From: Candidatus Gastranaerophilales bacterium
GTDB taxonomy: Bacteria; Cyanobacteriota; Vampirovibrionia; Gastranaerophilales; Gastranaerophilaceae
Reading direction: 5' to 3'
DNA: 58,607 nucleotides
NCBI GenBank assembly: GCA_944326525.1
Contig: CALVEG010000010.1
Location: 1 to 58,607 of the forward strand
Shown piece after piece: positions 1-8,113 of the stretch. The position numbers and the translations under genes were made by a program. Within the stretch, counting starts at the first letter, position 1, and each line of letters starts with the position of its first letter. The notes beneath the pieces are model-generated. The model was given only the letters and a program-made list of their open reading frames with translations. It ran no database searches and was not told where the DNA came from.

Positions 1-4
1 CTCC

Positions 5-220
5 GTTAACACTCAGTTAACTGCGCGGAGTCCTTGCCACAAAGGCTTAAAGATTTGTACCAAGGGAGTTCTGCTACTCATCTCCATCTCGTTAACTCTT
101 AATTAACTTAGAGGAAACCTTGCTACAAAGGTTTAATGATTTGCCTCAAGGGAGTTTAGCTACCCATTTCCATTTTGTTAACTCTCAATTAACTTAGAGG
201 AAACCTTGCCACAAAGGCTC
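5..220. repeat. 86-bp tandem repeat, about 2.5 copies, cut by the left edge
   Basis: The word GTTAAC recurs at 5, 91 and 177, giving an exact 86-bp period. Each unit then carries a CCTTGCCACAAAGG-like block (short CCTT/AAGG inverted repeat) followed by CAAGGGAGTT. The second and third copies are closer to each other than to the first. The GTTAA...TTAAC arms at the head of each unit form a small inverted repeat. The period is not a multiple of three and no ORF runs through it, so it is non-coding. The array probably continues left of the window. Confidence 0.85.
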
Positions 221-265
221 AAACTTGATCTATATATATCCGTTTTATTAAGTTTTCAAAAAAAA

Positions 266-337
266 TGCCGACTATAGGAATCGAACCTACAACCTACGGT
301 TTACAAAACCGTTGCTCTACCATTGAGCCAAGTCGGC
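266..337 (-). tRNA. tRNA-Thr (anticodon UGU)
   Basis: The reverse complement starts GCCGACTTGGCTCAATGG and closes with GTCGGC plus discriminator A. The acceptor stem, D arm, T arm (GGTTCGATTCC) and a seven-base anticodon loop with TGT at 34-36 are all present. The 3' CCA is not encoded. Confidence 0.95.
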
Positions 338-429
338 TGGTCACATGTATTATTCTATTAAGAAAATAATTAACTGTCAAGACTTTTATTTGTTTTATTA
401 TTGTCTTACAATTTTTTGCGGAGGTTCTT

Positions 430-771
430 ATGATTAGACAGATTGCACCAATTTTGCTTTTAACTATTTCTAATATATTTATGACGTTTGCATGGTACGG
501 ACATCTTAAATTTAAAGCTGCTCCTATCTTAGCTGTTATTCTTGTAAGCTGGGGAATTGCATTTTTTGAATACTGTTTTCAGGTTCCGGCTAATAGAATC
601 GGGCATGAGTTTTATAATGCTGCTCAATTGAAAACTATTCAAGAAGTTATTACGCTTGTTGTATTTAGTATTTTTTCTGTTACTTATCTAAAAGAGGAAT
701 TTAAGTGGAATTATCTTGTAGGATTTGTTTTAATTATTTTTGCTGTATTTTTTATTTTTAAAAAATGGTAA
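430..771 (+). CDS. DMT-superfamily small membrane protein (DUF486-like)
   Basis: A 113-residue integral membrane protein with about four hydrophobic segments (roughly residues 4-22, 32-50, 70-86 and 93-111). The motif FEYCFQVPANRIGH in the middle is typical of the DUF486/DMT family of small inner-membrane proteins, whose substrate is not established. The start is supported by GGAGG about seven bases before ATG. It is transcribed alone and meets a short minus-strand ORF tail to tail. Family assignment is by recognition of motif and length; transport function is only inferred. Confidence 0.8.
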   Translation: MIRQIAPILLLTISNIFMTFAWYGHLKFKAAPILAVILVSWGIAFFEYCFQVPANRIGHEFYNAAQLKTIQEVITLVVFSIFSVTYLKEEFKWNYLVGFVLIIFAVFFIFKKW

Positions 772-1011
772 TTAATTTTCTCCGCTTAAAAATTCGTTTA
801 AAAGTCTTCGGCGATATTTGTATTTTTGGTTTAATAAGAATTTTATGTAAAATATTTTCATTAGACGCTGTGGATAAGTTACGTCAAAAACTTTTAATTT
901 ATATTTCTTATCGCTTTTGCGTTTAATTATGGAGTAAAATTCAGGTAAAAACGGAGTTTTAATTACGTAATATTGCTTTTTTGTTTCATCAAGAATTATT
1001 ATAAAATGCAT
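772..1011 (-). CDS. hypothetical small basic protein
   Basis: A 79-residue ORF, lysine- and tyrosine-rich, with no recognised domain. It ends exactly where the convergent DMT gene ends, so the two genes abut. No convincing Shine-Dalgarno sequence is seen before its ATG and no relative is recognised. It fills an otherwise empty stretch and has the base composition of its neighbours, but it could be a chance ORF. Confidence 0.4.
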   Translation of the reverse strand: MHFIIILDETKKQYYVIKTPFLPEFYSIIKRKSDKKYKLKVFDVTYPQRLMKIFYIKFLLNQKYKYRRRLLNEFLSGEN

Positions 1012-1054
1012 AATTACAGTTTAGCTTATTTTTTTGTAAAAGTCATATAAAAAT

Positions 1055-1084
1055 GCGCAGACTTTTTATTAAAAAAGTCTGCGC
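1055..1084 (-). terminator. rho-independent terminator after pckA
   Basis: A perfect 13-bp inverted repeat (GCGCAGACTTTTT, 4-nt loop, AAAAAGTCTGCGC) lies 34 bp past the pckA stop codon and is followed on the minus strand by a T-rich stretch. A smaller CCCG/CGGG hairpin lies between it and the gene. Confidence 0.85.
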
Positions 1085-1117
1085 CTCCTTAGTAAACCCG
1101 ATTATTTCGGGTTGAAA

Positions 1118-2722
1118 TTAAATAAGCTGTTGTGCTTTTGGTTTAGGACCAGCTGCAACGATTTCAGCAGGCATGTTTGGATATTTTGCTGCAAAGTTGT
1201 CTGCGAACATTTGAGCAAGTTTGTTAGCCTGTTCATCGTAAGCTGCTTTATCAGCCCACATTCCACGAGCATCAAGCTGTTCATCAGGTACATTCGGGCA
1301 GCTTGTCGGATAATCTACGTTGAAGATATCGTGATGTTTGAATTCAACGTTATCGAAGTATCCGTTAAGTGCTGCTGTTACCATTGCACGAGTATATGAA
1401 AGTTTCATACGTTTTGCACCTGAAGCTGCGCTTCCGCCAGCCCATCCGGTGTTAACCAAGTATACTTTTGTACCGTATTTTTCAAGTTTTTCACCAAGCA
1501 TTTTAGCGTAAACCGATGCATCCATTGGCATGAACGGTTCACCGAACAATGTTGAGAATGTCGGTTGAGGTTCTGTAACGCCTCTTTCTGTTCCTGCTAA
1601 TTTTGATGTGAAACCTGTTACAAAGTGGTACATTGCTGCTTTGTTATCAAGTCTTGAAATAGGAGGCAATACACCAAATGCATCTGCTGTTAAGAAGATA
1701 ACAACTTTCGGTATTCCGCCTTTTGATGGGATTTGTGCATTGTCGATGTAGTTAATCGGATATCCTACACGAGTATTTTCTGTAAGGCTTCCGTCTTCAA
1801 AATCAAATTCTCTTGTTTCAGGATCCATAACTACGTTTTCTACTAATGAACCAAATCTGATAGCATTATAAATTTCAGGTTCGTGTTCTTTAGATAGGTG
1901 AATACATTTTGCATAGCAGCCGCCTTCAAAGTTGAAGATACCATCCGGTGACCATCCGTGTTCGTCATCACCGATTAGTTTACGGTTTGGATCTGCAGAA
2001 AGAGTTGTTTTACCTGTTCCTGAAAGTCCAAAGAATACTGCTGTTTCCCCTGTTTGAGGATCCATGTTAGCACTGCAGTGCATTGGAAGTACATTTTTCT
2101 TAGTCATGATGTAGTTCATAGTTGCGAATACTGATTTTTTGATTTCGCCTGCGTATTGTGAACCACAAATGATGATTTCGTGTGCTTCGTAGTCAATTGC
2201 GATACATGCTTCTGAATTTACGCCGTCAACTTCCGGATCGCATTTGAAACCTGGTGCACAAAGAATTGTGTAATCAGGTGCGCCGTATGTAGAAAGTTCT
2301 TCTGCTGTCGGTCTGATTAATAGTTGGTGAATGAACAAGTTTTGGCTTGCTAATTCATTGATAACTCTGAATTTTTGAGTGTAAGTTTTGTCTGCTCCTG
2401 CATATCCGTCGAAAATAAAGATTTCACGGTTTTGAAGGTATGCTGCAATTTTACCCTTAATTGAGTTGAATTTCTCTCTGCTGATTGGGCGGTTTACTTT
2501 ACCCCAAGCAATTTCGTTGTGAATGCTGTCTGTATCAACGATAAATTTGTCTTTAGGCGATCTGCCTGTGTATTTTCCTGTTGTTACAACAAGAGCGCCG
2601 GTGTTGCTTAATTTGCCTTCTCCTAGACGCAAAGCTGCTTCTGTCAACTGTGCCGGAGTCAGGTTTCTGTAAACTGCTTTCGGGCCTATTATGCCGAATT
2701 TTTCAATTCCATATGTTTCCAT
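1118..2722 (-). CDS. pckA: phosphoenolpyruvate carboxykinase (ATP)
   Basis: A cytosolic enzyme of 534 residues, the usual length of the ATP-dependent family. It converts oxaloacetate plus ATP to phosphoenolpyruvate, CO2 and ADP, either for gluconeogenesis or in reverse in anaerobic fermenters. Visible motifs are TGKYTGRSPKDKF near residues 48-60, the P-loop GLSGTGKTT at 232-240 and the metal-binding LIGDDEHGW at 249-257. The start is fixed by AAGGAGG nine bases before ATG. It is monocistronic, with its own terminator at 1055-1084. In a fermentative gut-type organism it may run in the CO2-fixing direction, which is inference. Confidence 0.97.
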   Translation of the reverse strand: METYGIEKFGIIGPKAVYRNLTPAQLTEAALRLGEGKLSNTGALVVTTGKYTGRSPKDKFIVDTDSIHNEIAWGKVNRPISREKFNSIKGKIAAYLQNREIFIFDGYAGADKTYTQKFRVINELASQNLFIHQLLIRPTAEELSTYGAPDYTILCAPGFKCDPEVDGVNSEACIAIDYEAHEIIICGSQYAGEIKKSVFATMNYIMTKKNVLPMHCSANMDPQTGETAVFFGLSGTGKTTLSADPNRKLIGDDEHGWSPDGIFNFEGGCYAKCIHLSKEHEPEIYNAIRFGSLVENVVMDPETREFDFEDGSLTENTRVGYPINYIDNAQIPSKGGIPKVVIFLTADAFGVLPPISRLDNKAAMYHFVTGFTSKLAGTERGVTEPQPTFSTLFGEPFMPMDASVYAKMLGEKLEKYGTKVYLVNTGWAGGSAASGAKRMKLSYTRAMVTAALNGYFDNVEFKHHDIFNVDYPTSCPNVPDEQLDARGMWADKAAYDEQANKLAQMFADNFAAKYPNMPAEIVAAGPKPKAQQLI

Positions 2723-2788
2723 ATTGATATCCTCCTTACATTTTATACTCTACCATGTAAATATTTTTTTTAAAGTATTTTCTTATTT

Positions 2789-3523
2789 TTACTGTGCTTT
2801 GGCTTCATTTGAGTTCATTTTTTTTAGTTTTCTCGGTAGTTTTTCTTTATGTTTTGGTTGTGGTTTTTGAACCTGATCAAGTTTTGAAAAGTCTATTAGA
2901 GATTTTAGTTGCTCAAATGGTCGTTGAATATGTTCTTTAAATTTAAGTCTTGCCTTTTCGTGGCGTCTTGGATTTTTTATTACTTTAGGATCTCTTGGTT
3001 GTGTCGGGTGTTTTTCGTGCGCACGGATACTTGTTTGAACTTCCGGTGCTTCTGCTAGTTGTTTCATGTTAAGAAGATCAACTTCGTATTCTGCATTATC
3101 TATGGCGTCGAAAAAATCTGAGCGACCGTATACTGTTTGATCAAACGAATAACAGTATCTTCTATATAAATCATTTGTCGGAAACATGTCGTTTTTGCTT
3201 CCGTATTGCGGAAGCGGGCATACTTCTGTTTTGCTTACTAAAAATCCTTTGTTATCTGTTGTTATTATTGCAAGCATTTGTTTGGCTTTGTTTGAAATAT
3301 CTATAATTATGTTGTTTGGGTTATTTGCTTGACGTTTTTCAATTTCTTGAGATAGAACTGACCAAAGTGGTTTTCTGTGTCCGTTAGGAATGTTTGTGTT
3401 TATAAATTTTGCATTGGATACTTTTACTGCTTTATCCGCCTTTTTTAGAAGTTTTTGAGCTTCATTTGATTTTATATAAAGTTGCGTAAAAGTTGTGTTT
3501 GTACTGTTGTTTTGAATTTTCAT
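2789..3523 (-). CDS. hypothetical protein with N-terminal TTF motif and basic C-terminus
   Basis: A 244-residue protein with no signal peptide or membrane segment. It opens with an Asn/Thr-rich stretch ending NTTFTQLY, resembling the N-terminal N-x-[TS]-F-x-G pattern of two other small proteins here (4189-4584 and 11866-12207). The centre holds a likely folded part (IIIDISNKAKQMLAIITTD). The last 70 residues are strongly basic and proline-rich. The track start is the only ATG near the 5' end, but no strong SD is seen. Function is not recognised. Confidence 0.7.
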   Translation of the reverse strand: MKIQNNSTNTTFTQLYIKSNEAQKLLKKADKAVKVSNAKFINTNIPNGHRKPLWSVLSQEIEKRQANNPNNIIIDISNKAKQMLAIITTDNKGFLVSKTEVCPLPQYGSKNDMFPTNDLYRRYCYSFDQTVYGRSDFFDAIDNAEYEVDLLNMKQLAEAPEVQTSIRAHEKHPTQPRDPKVIKNPRRHEKARLKFKEHIQRPFEQLKSLIDFSKLDQVQKPQPKHKEKLPRKLKKMNSNEAKAQ

Positions 3524-3674
3524 TATCCCTGCCTTTTATGGTATTTAAAAAACAAGCAAAAATATTTTTGCTATCCCTAAGTTTATTAATATAAATCATA
3601 GCATAAACTTTTTTATATCGGCGAATTGCAGTTCCAAATCGAATAATATTTTCACTTAATTAGAAGTTAAATAT

Positions 3675-4019
3675 CTAACCAGCTTTAAAATTGTATAGAG
3701 GTTTTATGTGGTCAATAATTTCAACTGTAGGTTCTACTGATTTAATAATCTCGTCTGCATTTTTGTATGCCATCGGGGATTCATCCAGCGTGCCTGTCGA
3801 AATACAAGTTGTGAAAATTCCTTGCATTCTTGATTTGTATTCATCCATTGAAAGGTTTGCTTTGGCCTGGGTGCGTGTGCTTATCTGCCTGCTCCATGAG
3901 GCGCTGATTCATTCCAGTCTTTGTTGCCTTTCCCGATACATATAAGTGAGCCGTCTGCCATATTTAAAGGAATTAAAACTTTTTCATCCTTACGTGCGGA
4001 TATTGCACCTTTTCGTATT
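3675..4019 (-). pseudogene. rtcB: rtcB remnant: 3' third of an RNA ligase gene, frameshifted
   Basis: The minus strand reads RKGAISARKDEKVLIP, then DGSLICIGKGN, then DWNESAPHGAGR, and hits a stop. This is the RtcB active-site region, whose signature is HGAGR. A shifted frame then continues QAKANLSMDEYKSRMQG, GTLDESPMAYKNADEII and ends HIKPLYNFKAG-stop, the normal RtcB C-terminus. About 110 of the usual 400 or so codons remain. The N-terminal two thirds are gone and one frameshift lies just after HGAGR. The break point sits directly beyond the tRNA-Gly terminator, suggesting deletion or recombination next to the tRNA. RtcB joins RNA 2',3'-cyclic phosphate ends to 5'-OH ends; this copy cannot be active. 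Confidence 0.88.
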
Positions 4020-4030
4020 AATAACAAAAT

Positions 4031-4057
4031 AAAAAAGAGCCTGAAAATCAGACTCTT
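4031..4057 (-). terminator. terminator of tRNA-Gly
   Basis: On the minus strand AAGAGTCTGA, a 3-nt loop and TCAGGCTCTT form a 10-bp stem with one G-T pair, followed by six T. The wobble is a G-U pair only in the minus-strand RNA, which fits termination of the tRNA transcript. Confidence 0.8.
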
Positions 4058-4065
4058 CTTTATGG

Positions 4066-4137
4066 AGCGGGAGACGAGGCTCGAACTCGCGACATCCTCC
4101 TTGGCAAGGAGGCATTCTACCACTGAATTACCCCCGC
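4066..4137 (-). tRNA. tRNA-Gly (anticodon GCC), CCA encoded
   Basis: The reverse complement starts GCGGGGGTAATTCAGTGG. The anticodon arm CCTCC/GGAGG holds loop TTGCCAA, so the anticodon is GCC. The T arm is GCGAGTTCGAGCCTCGT and the acceptor 3' strand CTCCCGC is followed by discriminator T and an encoded CCA (4063-4065). The other four tRNAs in the window lack encoded CCA. Confidence 0.95.
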
Positions 4138-4188
4138 TTATGGGTACTTTTCTATAATACATGCTGATTTTTTTTTTGCAAGTCTTTT

Positions 4189-4584
4189 TTATCTTTTTTT
4201 GAAAATTTCTATAATTCGCTGTATGAAACTTTTCTTTTTTGGGGCTTTGTATTCTGTATTTGGGTGATTTGGCATTCGATTAATTTCTGATTGCCAGATT
4301 CTTACTTTGTTTATGTAGTTGTTTACAATCCGCGAAAGCCGTCCTTTATTTGGTGGTCTGCGTACTTCTGATAAAACATGTGCTGTTGTATCATCAAGTT
4401 TCCTAGCATGCTCAAAGGTTGTTGTTATTACAAAAAAATCCTTGTCATATTGAATGAAATGTGTGAGATTTTTGTTTCCGCTATGGTGTTTTAGCTGGTT
4501 TATTTGTTTTCGATTACCTATAAAATTATTATAAGATTCTTTATTTGCAAATAAGATTCTTCCGGCAAATGTTATATTATTCAT
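4189..4584 (-). CDS. hypothetical protein translationally coupled to dnaE
   Basis: A 131-residue basic protein beginning MNNITFAGR, one of three small proteins here with an N-terminal [TS]-F-x-G motif. The core contains YDKDFFVITTTFEHARKLDD, and the C-terminus is lysine-rich (KKKSFIQRIIEIFKKR). Its ATG overlaps the dnaE stop as ATGA, so ribosomes finishing dnaE probably reinitiate on it. No known domain is recognised. Coupling to the replicative polymerase could mean co-expression only. Confidence 0.7.
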   Translation of the reverse strand: MNNITFAGRILFANKESYNNFIGNRKQINQLKHHSGNKNLTHFIQYDKDFFVITTTFEHARKLDDTTAHVLSEVRRPPNKGRLSRIVNNYINKVRIWQSEINRMPNHPNTEYKAPKKKSFIQRIIEIFKKR

Positions 4585-7500
4585 GCGGATTCTGTCTTTT
4601 CTTCTTGTGCATCAAGTGAGCGTATTGTTATGTCAATTCTTTCTTTAAACTTGTTTTTTAAAAGTTCAACAAGTGTGTTTGTTGAATTAACCCAAAACAT
4701 TGAGGCTGTCAATATTTTTACTTCGCCAACATCATCTCGCATTTTTATCATTAAAGGATCTGAGCCTGAATGTTCGCATAAAAGGTTTTTTAAATATACA
4801 AGTTCTTCAAATTTAAATTCATCATTTAATTGAAGTGTAAAAATGTTTGAATTATCAACAGGTTTCACGGTGTCAATTAAAAGAACCGGCGGTTCTTCTT
4901 CGCTTCTTCTGCTGACTTTGCCTGAAATAATTACACGCTGTTCAGATTCAAGGTAGCTTCCATACTCTTGAATTTGTTTGTTAAAGGCTATAACTTCAAC
5001 TTTGCCTGTCAAATCTTCGACAGTCACAAATCTTATGAATTTTGTCGGATCTTTTTTTGTCGGAATCTGCTTGGTCGCTGTTATTAGCCCGCAAATCGTT
5101 ACAACTTTGTCATTCTTTTGTTCTGGAATTTCTGAAATTTTATGAGTCATCAAAAATGGCAATTTATCTCTTATAGTCGATAGCGGGTGGCTTGTGACAT
5201 AAAATCCTAAAAATTCTTTTTCAAAAATCTGTAGCTGCCGTTGGTCATATTCTGCATCAGAGCCTGCTAATTTAAATTTTGCATCTTCTACTTCTGCTGT
5301 GTCGCCTAATAAATCAAACAGACTGCCTTGGCCGCTTTCTTTTGCTTTCGCTTCTTTTGAGGCCGTTGCTGTTATGTAGTCAATGTTGTCCATTAACTGT
5401 TTGCGGCTTTTTTCTATGTTTGAAAATGCGCCTGATTTTATTAAACCTTCAAGTGTCTTTTTGTTACAGCATTTTGCATCAAGTCTTTTACAATAATCAT
5501 AAATAGACTTGAATTCTCCATTCTTTTCGCGCTCCTCGATTATTGCTTCAACTACGGCTTCTCCAACCTGTTTGATTGATGCCAGTCCAAATCTGATATC
5601 GCTTCCGTCAGGAGTGAATTCTGCGTATGATTTGTTTATATCAGGTGGCATGACTTTTATACCTTTTTTCAAGGCTTCTTCTATGTATAGTTGCGTCTTG
5701 TCCTGATCTCCTGATACTGAGGTCAAAAGTGATGCCAGATATTCAACAGGATAATGACATTTTAAGTATGCTGTCTGGTAGGCTACAAATGCGTAAGCTG
5801 CTGAGTGAGATCTGTTGAAACAGTATGATGCAAATTTTTCAATTTGTTCAAAGAGTGCTGCCGCATCTTTGGATTCCATACCGTGGCGTGCAGCTCCTTC
5901 TATGAATTTGCCTTTTTGCTGAGCCATTTCATCAAGCTTTTTCTTACCCATCATTCTTCGAACCATGTCGGCTTGACCGAGGGTATAGTCTGCAAGTACT
6001 TGGAATACCTGCATAATCTGTTCCTGATATACAATGGTTCCGTAGGTGTCTTTTAACACAGGCTCCAATAAAGGATGGGCATATTTAATCTCCTGACGTC
6101 CGTGTTTTCTTTCGACAAAGTCTTGAACCATGCCTGATTCTAACGGGCCGGGGCGGAACAGTGCTACTAAAGCGCCCAAATCTTCAAATACGTCTGGTCG
6201 TAAATCTTTAACTAATTTTTTCATACCTGATGATTCCAACTGGAATACACCGTCAGTATCACCCGCGATTAGCATATCATAGGTTGGTTTGTCATCAAGT
6301 GGAATTCTGTCTATATCAAACTCAATTCCCTGACGCTTTTTAATAAGCTTCATAGTTTTATGAATCATTGTGAGGTTTCTTAACCCCAAAAAGTCCATTT
6401 TTAAAAGCCCAAGTTTTTCCAAATCCGCCATCGGATATTCTGTTACGATAATTCCGTCTTTTGAAGGCTGAACTGGTACAATTTCGTTAAGAGGTTTGTG
6501 TGCGATAATTACACCTGCAGCGTGGGTGCCGGTGTTGTTCTTTATTCCCTCAATCGCTTTTGACATGTCAACAAGCTTTTTAACTTCAGGATCTTCGTCG
6601 TAAAGTTTTTTTAATTCCATGCCGGGCTGAAGTGCATCATCAATATGAGTTTTGGGTTCGCTCGGAATAAGTGATGCAAGTTGGTTACTTTTTGCATAAG
6701 GAATGTCAAGAACTCTTGCGACTCCCTTCATTGCGGCTTTTGCTGCGTAAGTTCCAAATGTGATAATCTGGCAGACTTTGTCTTCGCCATATTTGTTTGA
6801 AACGTAGTCTATAACTTCTCCTCGACGTTCGATACAAAAGTCAATATCGACATCAGGCATTGAGTATCGTTCTGGGTTCAAAAATCTTTCAAACAATAAG
6901 TGGTGTCTTATCGGGTCAAGTTCGGTAATTTTTAGAGCATAGGCAACAACTGAACCTGCTGCAGAACCCCTTCCCGGACCTACCGGAATTCCGTGCGTTT
7001 TAGCAAAATGGACAAAATCCCATGTGATTAAAAAGTATGCGGAAAATCCCATCTGTTCTATAATGCCAAGTTCATATCTGACACGCTCTTCAATTTCTTT
7101 TGGTATATCTCCATAGCGTTCTTTTAATCCTTGATGAACTATATAATCAAGGTAGCTTTCTACGGTGTATCCTGACGGAACTTCATAATGAGGAAGCGGA
7201 CTTTTACCCATTTCAAGTATAAGATGGCATTTCTCTGCAATGTCTACCGTGTTTTTGATGCATTCATCAAAGGTTTCTCTGTCCATCCATTTGAATGCAT
7301 CTCGTAATTCTTCTGCCGTTTTTACATAAAATTCGTTGTTCGGGAAATGAAATCTGTTTTCTTCGTGCTTCAGTGAATTTGTTTGTAAACAAAGAAGGGT
7401 GTCATGCCAGTCGGCGTCTTCTTTTTTTAAATAGTGAGAGTCATTTGTAATCACCATTTTTATATCAAGTTCTCTGGCAATCTTGATTAAATCTGGGTTT

Positions 7501-8060
7501 GTTCGTTTTTGTTCTTCTAGTCCGTGATCTTGAAGTTCTATATAGTAGTCATCACCAAATAAATCTTTGTACTTTTGAGCACACGCTTTTGCACCATCGT
7601 AATTTTGTTGAAGAAGATTTTGCAAGACTTCTCCGCCAAGACATGCCGAACAGCAGATTAGTCCTTTTGAATACTTTTGAAGAAGTTCAAAGTTAATTCT
7701 GGGTTTATAATACATGCCTTCACAGTGTGCAATTGATACAAGTTTTACAAGGTTCATATACCCGTCTTTATCTTTTGCTAAAAGTACCAGGTGATAAAGC
7801 GGATTGTGCGAAGGATTTTTGTCATGAATATCCCCGTCGTGGACGTAAAATTCGCAGCCGATTATGGATTTTACTCCCATTTCTTTTGCTGTCCGATAAA
7901 ACTCTATTGCAGAATACATTACACCGTGATCGGTTATTGCAACTGCAGGCATGTTGTTTTCTTTTGCAAATTCACAGAGCTTTTTTACCCTTATTGCCCC
8001 GTCCAGTAATGAATATTCGCTATGTAAATGCAGCGGTACGTATGCTTGTTGTGTACTCAT
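4581..8060 (-). CDS. dnaE: DNA polymerase III alpha subunit
   Basis: A 1159-residue replicative polymerase of the DnaE1 type. The N-terminal PHP domain shows LHLHSEYSLLDGA and AITDHGVMY. The catalytic aspartates lie in PDVDID (D403, D405) and KMDFLGL (D556). The nucleotide-binding region contains GPGRGSAAGS at 361-370. QGSLF at 911-915 is a likely sliding-clamp motif, and the OB fold follows near residues 985-1050. The sequence KFASY-CFNRSHS at 742-753 is the site where many cyanobacterial DnaE proteins carry a split intein; here it is uninterrupted and the gene is not split. No SD precedes the ATG; a TATTAT box ends 10 nt before it. Confidence 0.97.
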   Translation of the reverse strand: MSTQQAYVPLHLHSEYSLLDGAIRVKKLCEFAKENNMPAVAITDHGVMYSAIEFYRTAKEMGVKSIIGCEFYVHDGDIHDKNPSHNPLYHLVLLAKDKDGYMNLVKLVSIAHCEGMYYKPRINFELLQKYSKGLICCSACLGGEVLQNLLQQNYDGAKACAQKYKDLFGDDYYIELQDHGLEEQKRTNPDLIKIARELDIKMVITNDSHYLKKEDADWHDTLLCLQTNSLKHEENRFHFPNNEFYVKTAEELRDAFKWMDRETFDECIKNTVDIAEKCHLILEMGKSPLPHYEVPSGYTVESYLDYIVHQGLKERYGDIPKEIEERVRYELGIIEQMGFSAYFLITWDFVHFAKTHGIPVGPGRGSAAGSVVAYALKITELDPIRHHLLFERFLNPERYSMPDVDIDFCIERRGEVIDYVSNKYGEDKVCQIITFGTYAAKAAMKGVARVLDIPYAKSNQLASLIPSEPKTHIDDALQPGMELKKLYDEDPEVKKLVDMSKAIEGIKNNTGTHAAGVIIAHKPLNEIVPVQPSKDGIIVTEYPMADLEKLGLLKMDFLGLRNLTMIHKTMKLIKKRQGIEFDIDRIPLDDKPTYDMLIAGDTDGVFQLESSGMKKLVKDLRPDVFEDLGALVALFRPGPLESGMVQDFVERKHGRQEIKYAHPLLEPVLKDTYGTIVYQEQIMQVFQVLADYTLGQADMVRRMMGKKKLDEMAQQKGKFIEGAARHGMESKDAAALFEQIEKFASYCFNRSHSAAYAFVAYQTAYLKCHYPVEYLASLLTSVSGDQDKTQLYIEEALKKGIKVMPPDINKSYAEFTPDGSDIRFGLASIKQVGEAVVEAIIEEREKNGEFKSIYDYCKRLDAKCCNKKTLEGLIKSGAFSNIEKSRKQLMDNIDYITATASKEAKAKESGQGSLFDLLGDTAEVEDAKFKLAGSDAEYDQRQLQIFEKEFLGFYVTSHPLSTIRDKLPFLMTHKISEIPEQKNDKVVTICGLITATKQIPTKKDPTKFIRFVTVEDLTGKVEVIAFNKQIQEYGSYLESEQRVIISGKVSRRSEEEPPVLLIDTVKPVDNSNIFTLQLNDEFKFEELVYLKNLLCEHSGSDPLMIKMRDDVGEVKILTASMFWVNSTNTLVELLKNKFKERIDITIRSLDAQEEKTESA

Positions 8061-8113
8061 AGTTTTTAGGATAATACATCCAAAATTTATTTAAAACTCT
8101 TTGTTAAAATTTA

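Noticed and set aside
1-240. CRISPR array or integron attC array
   Set aside because: The period is 86 bp with similarity through the whole unit, so there are no unique spacers. There are no gene cassettes between units.
3691-3945. Plus-strand 84-residue ORF
   Set aside because: It is antisense to the RtcB C-terminal remnant, which is clear on the minus strand.
3881-4162. 93-residue minus-strand ORF as a protein
   Set aside because: Its first half is tRNA-Gly and its terminator, its second half the rtcB remnant.
5797-5835. Intein in DnaE
   Set aside because: The extein junction is continuous and the gene has normal length.
7727-8062. Plus-strand 111-residue ORF opposite dnaE
   Set aside because: It lies fully antisense to the conserved PHP domain of dnaE.
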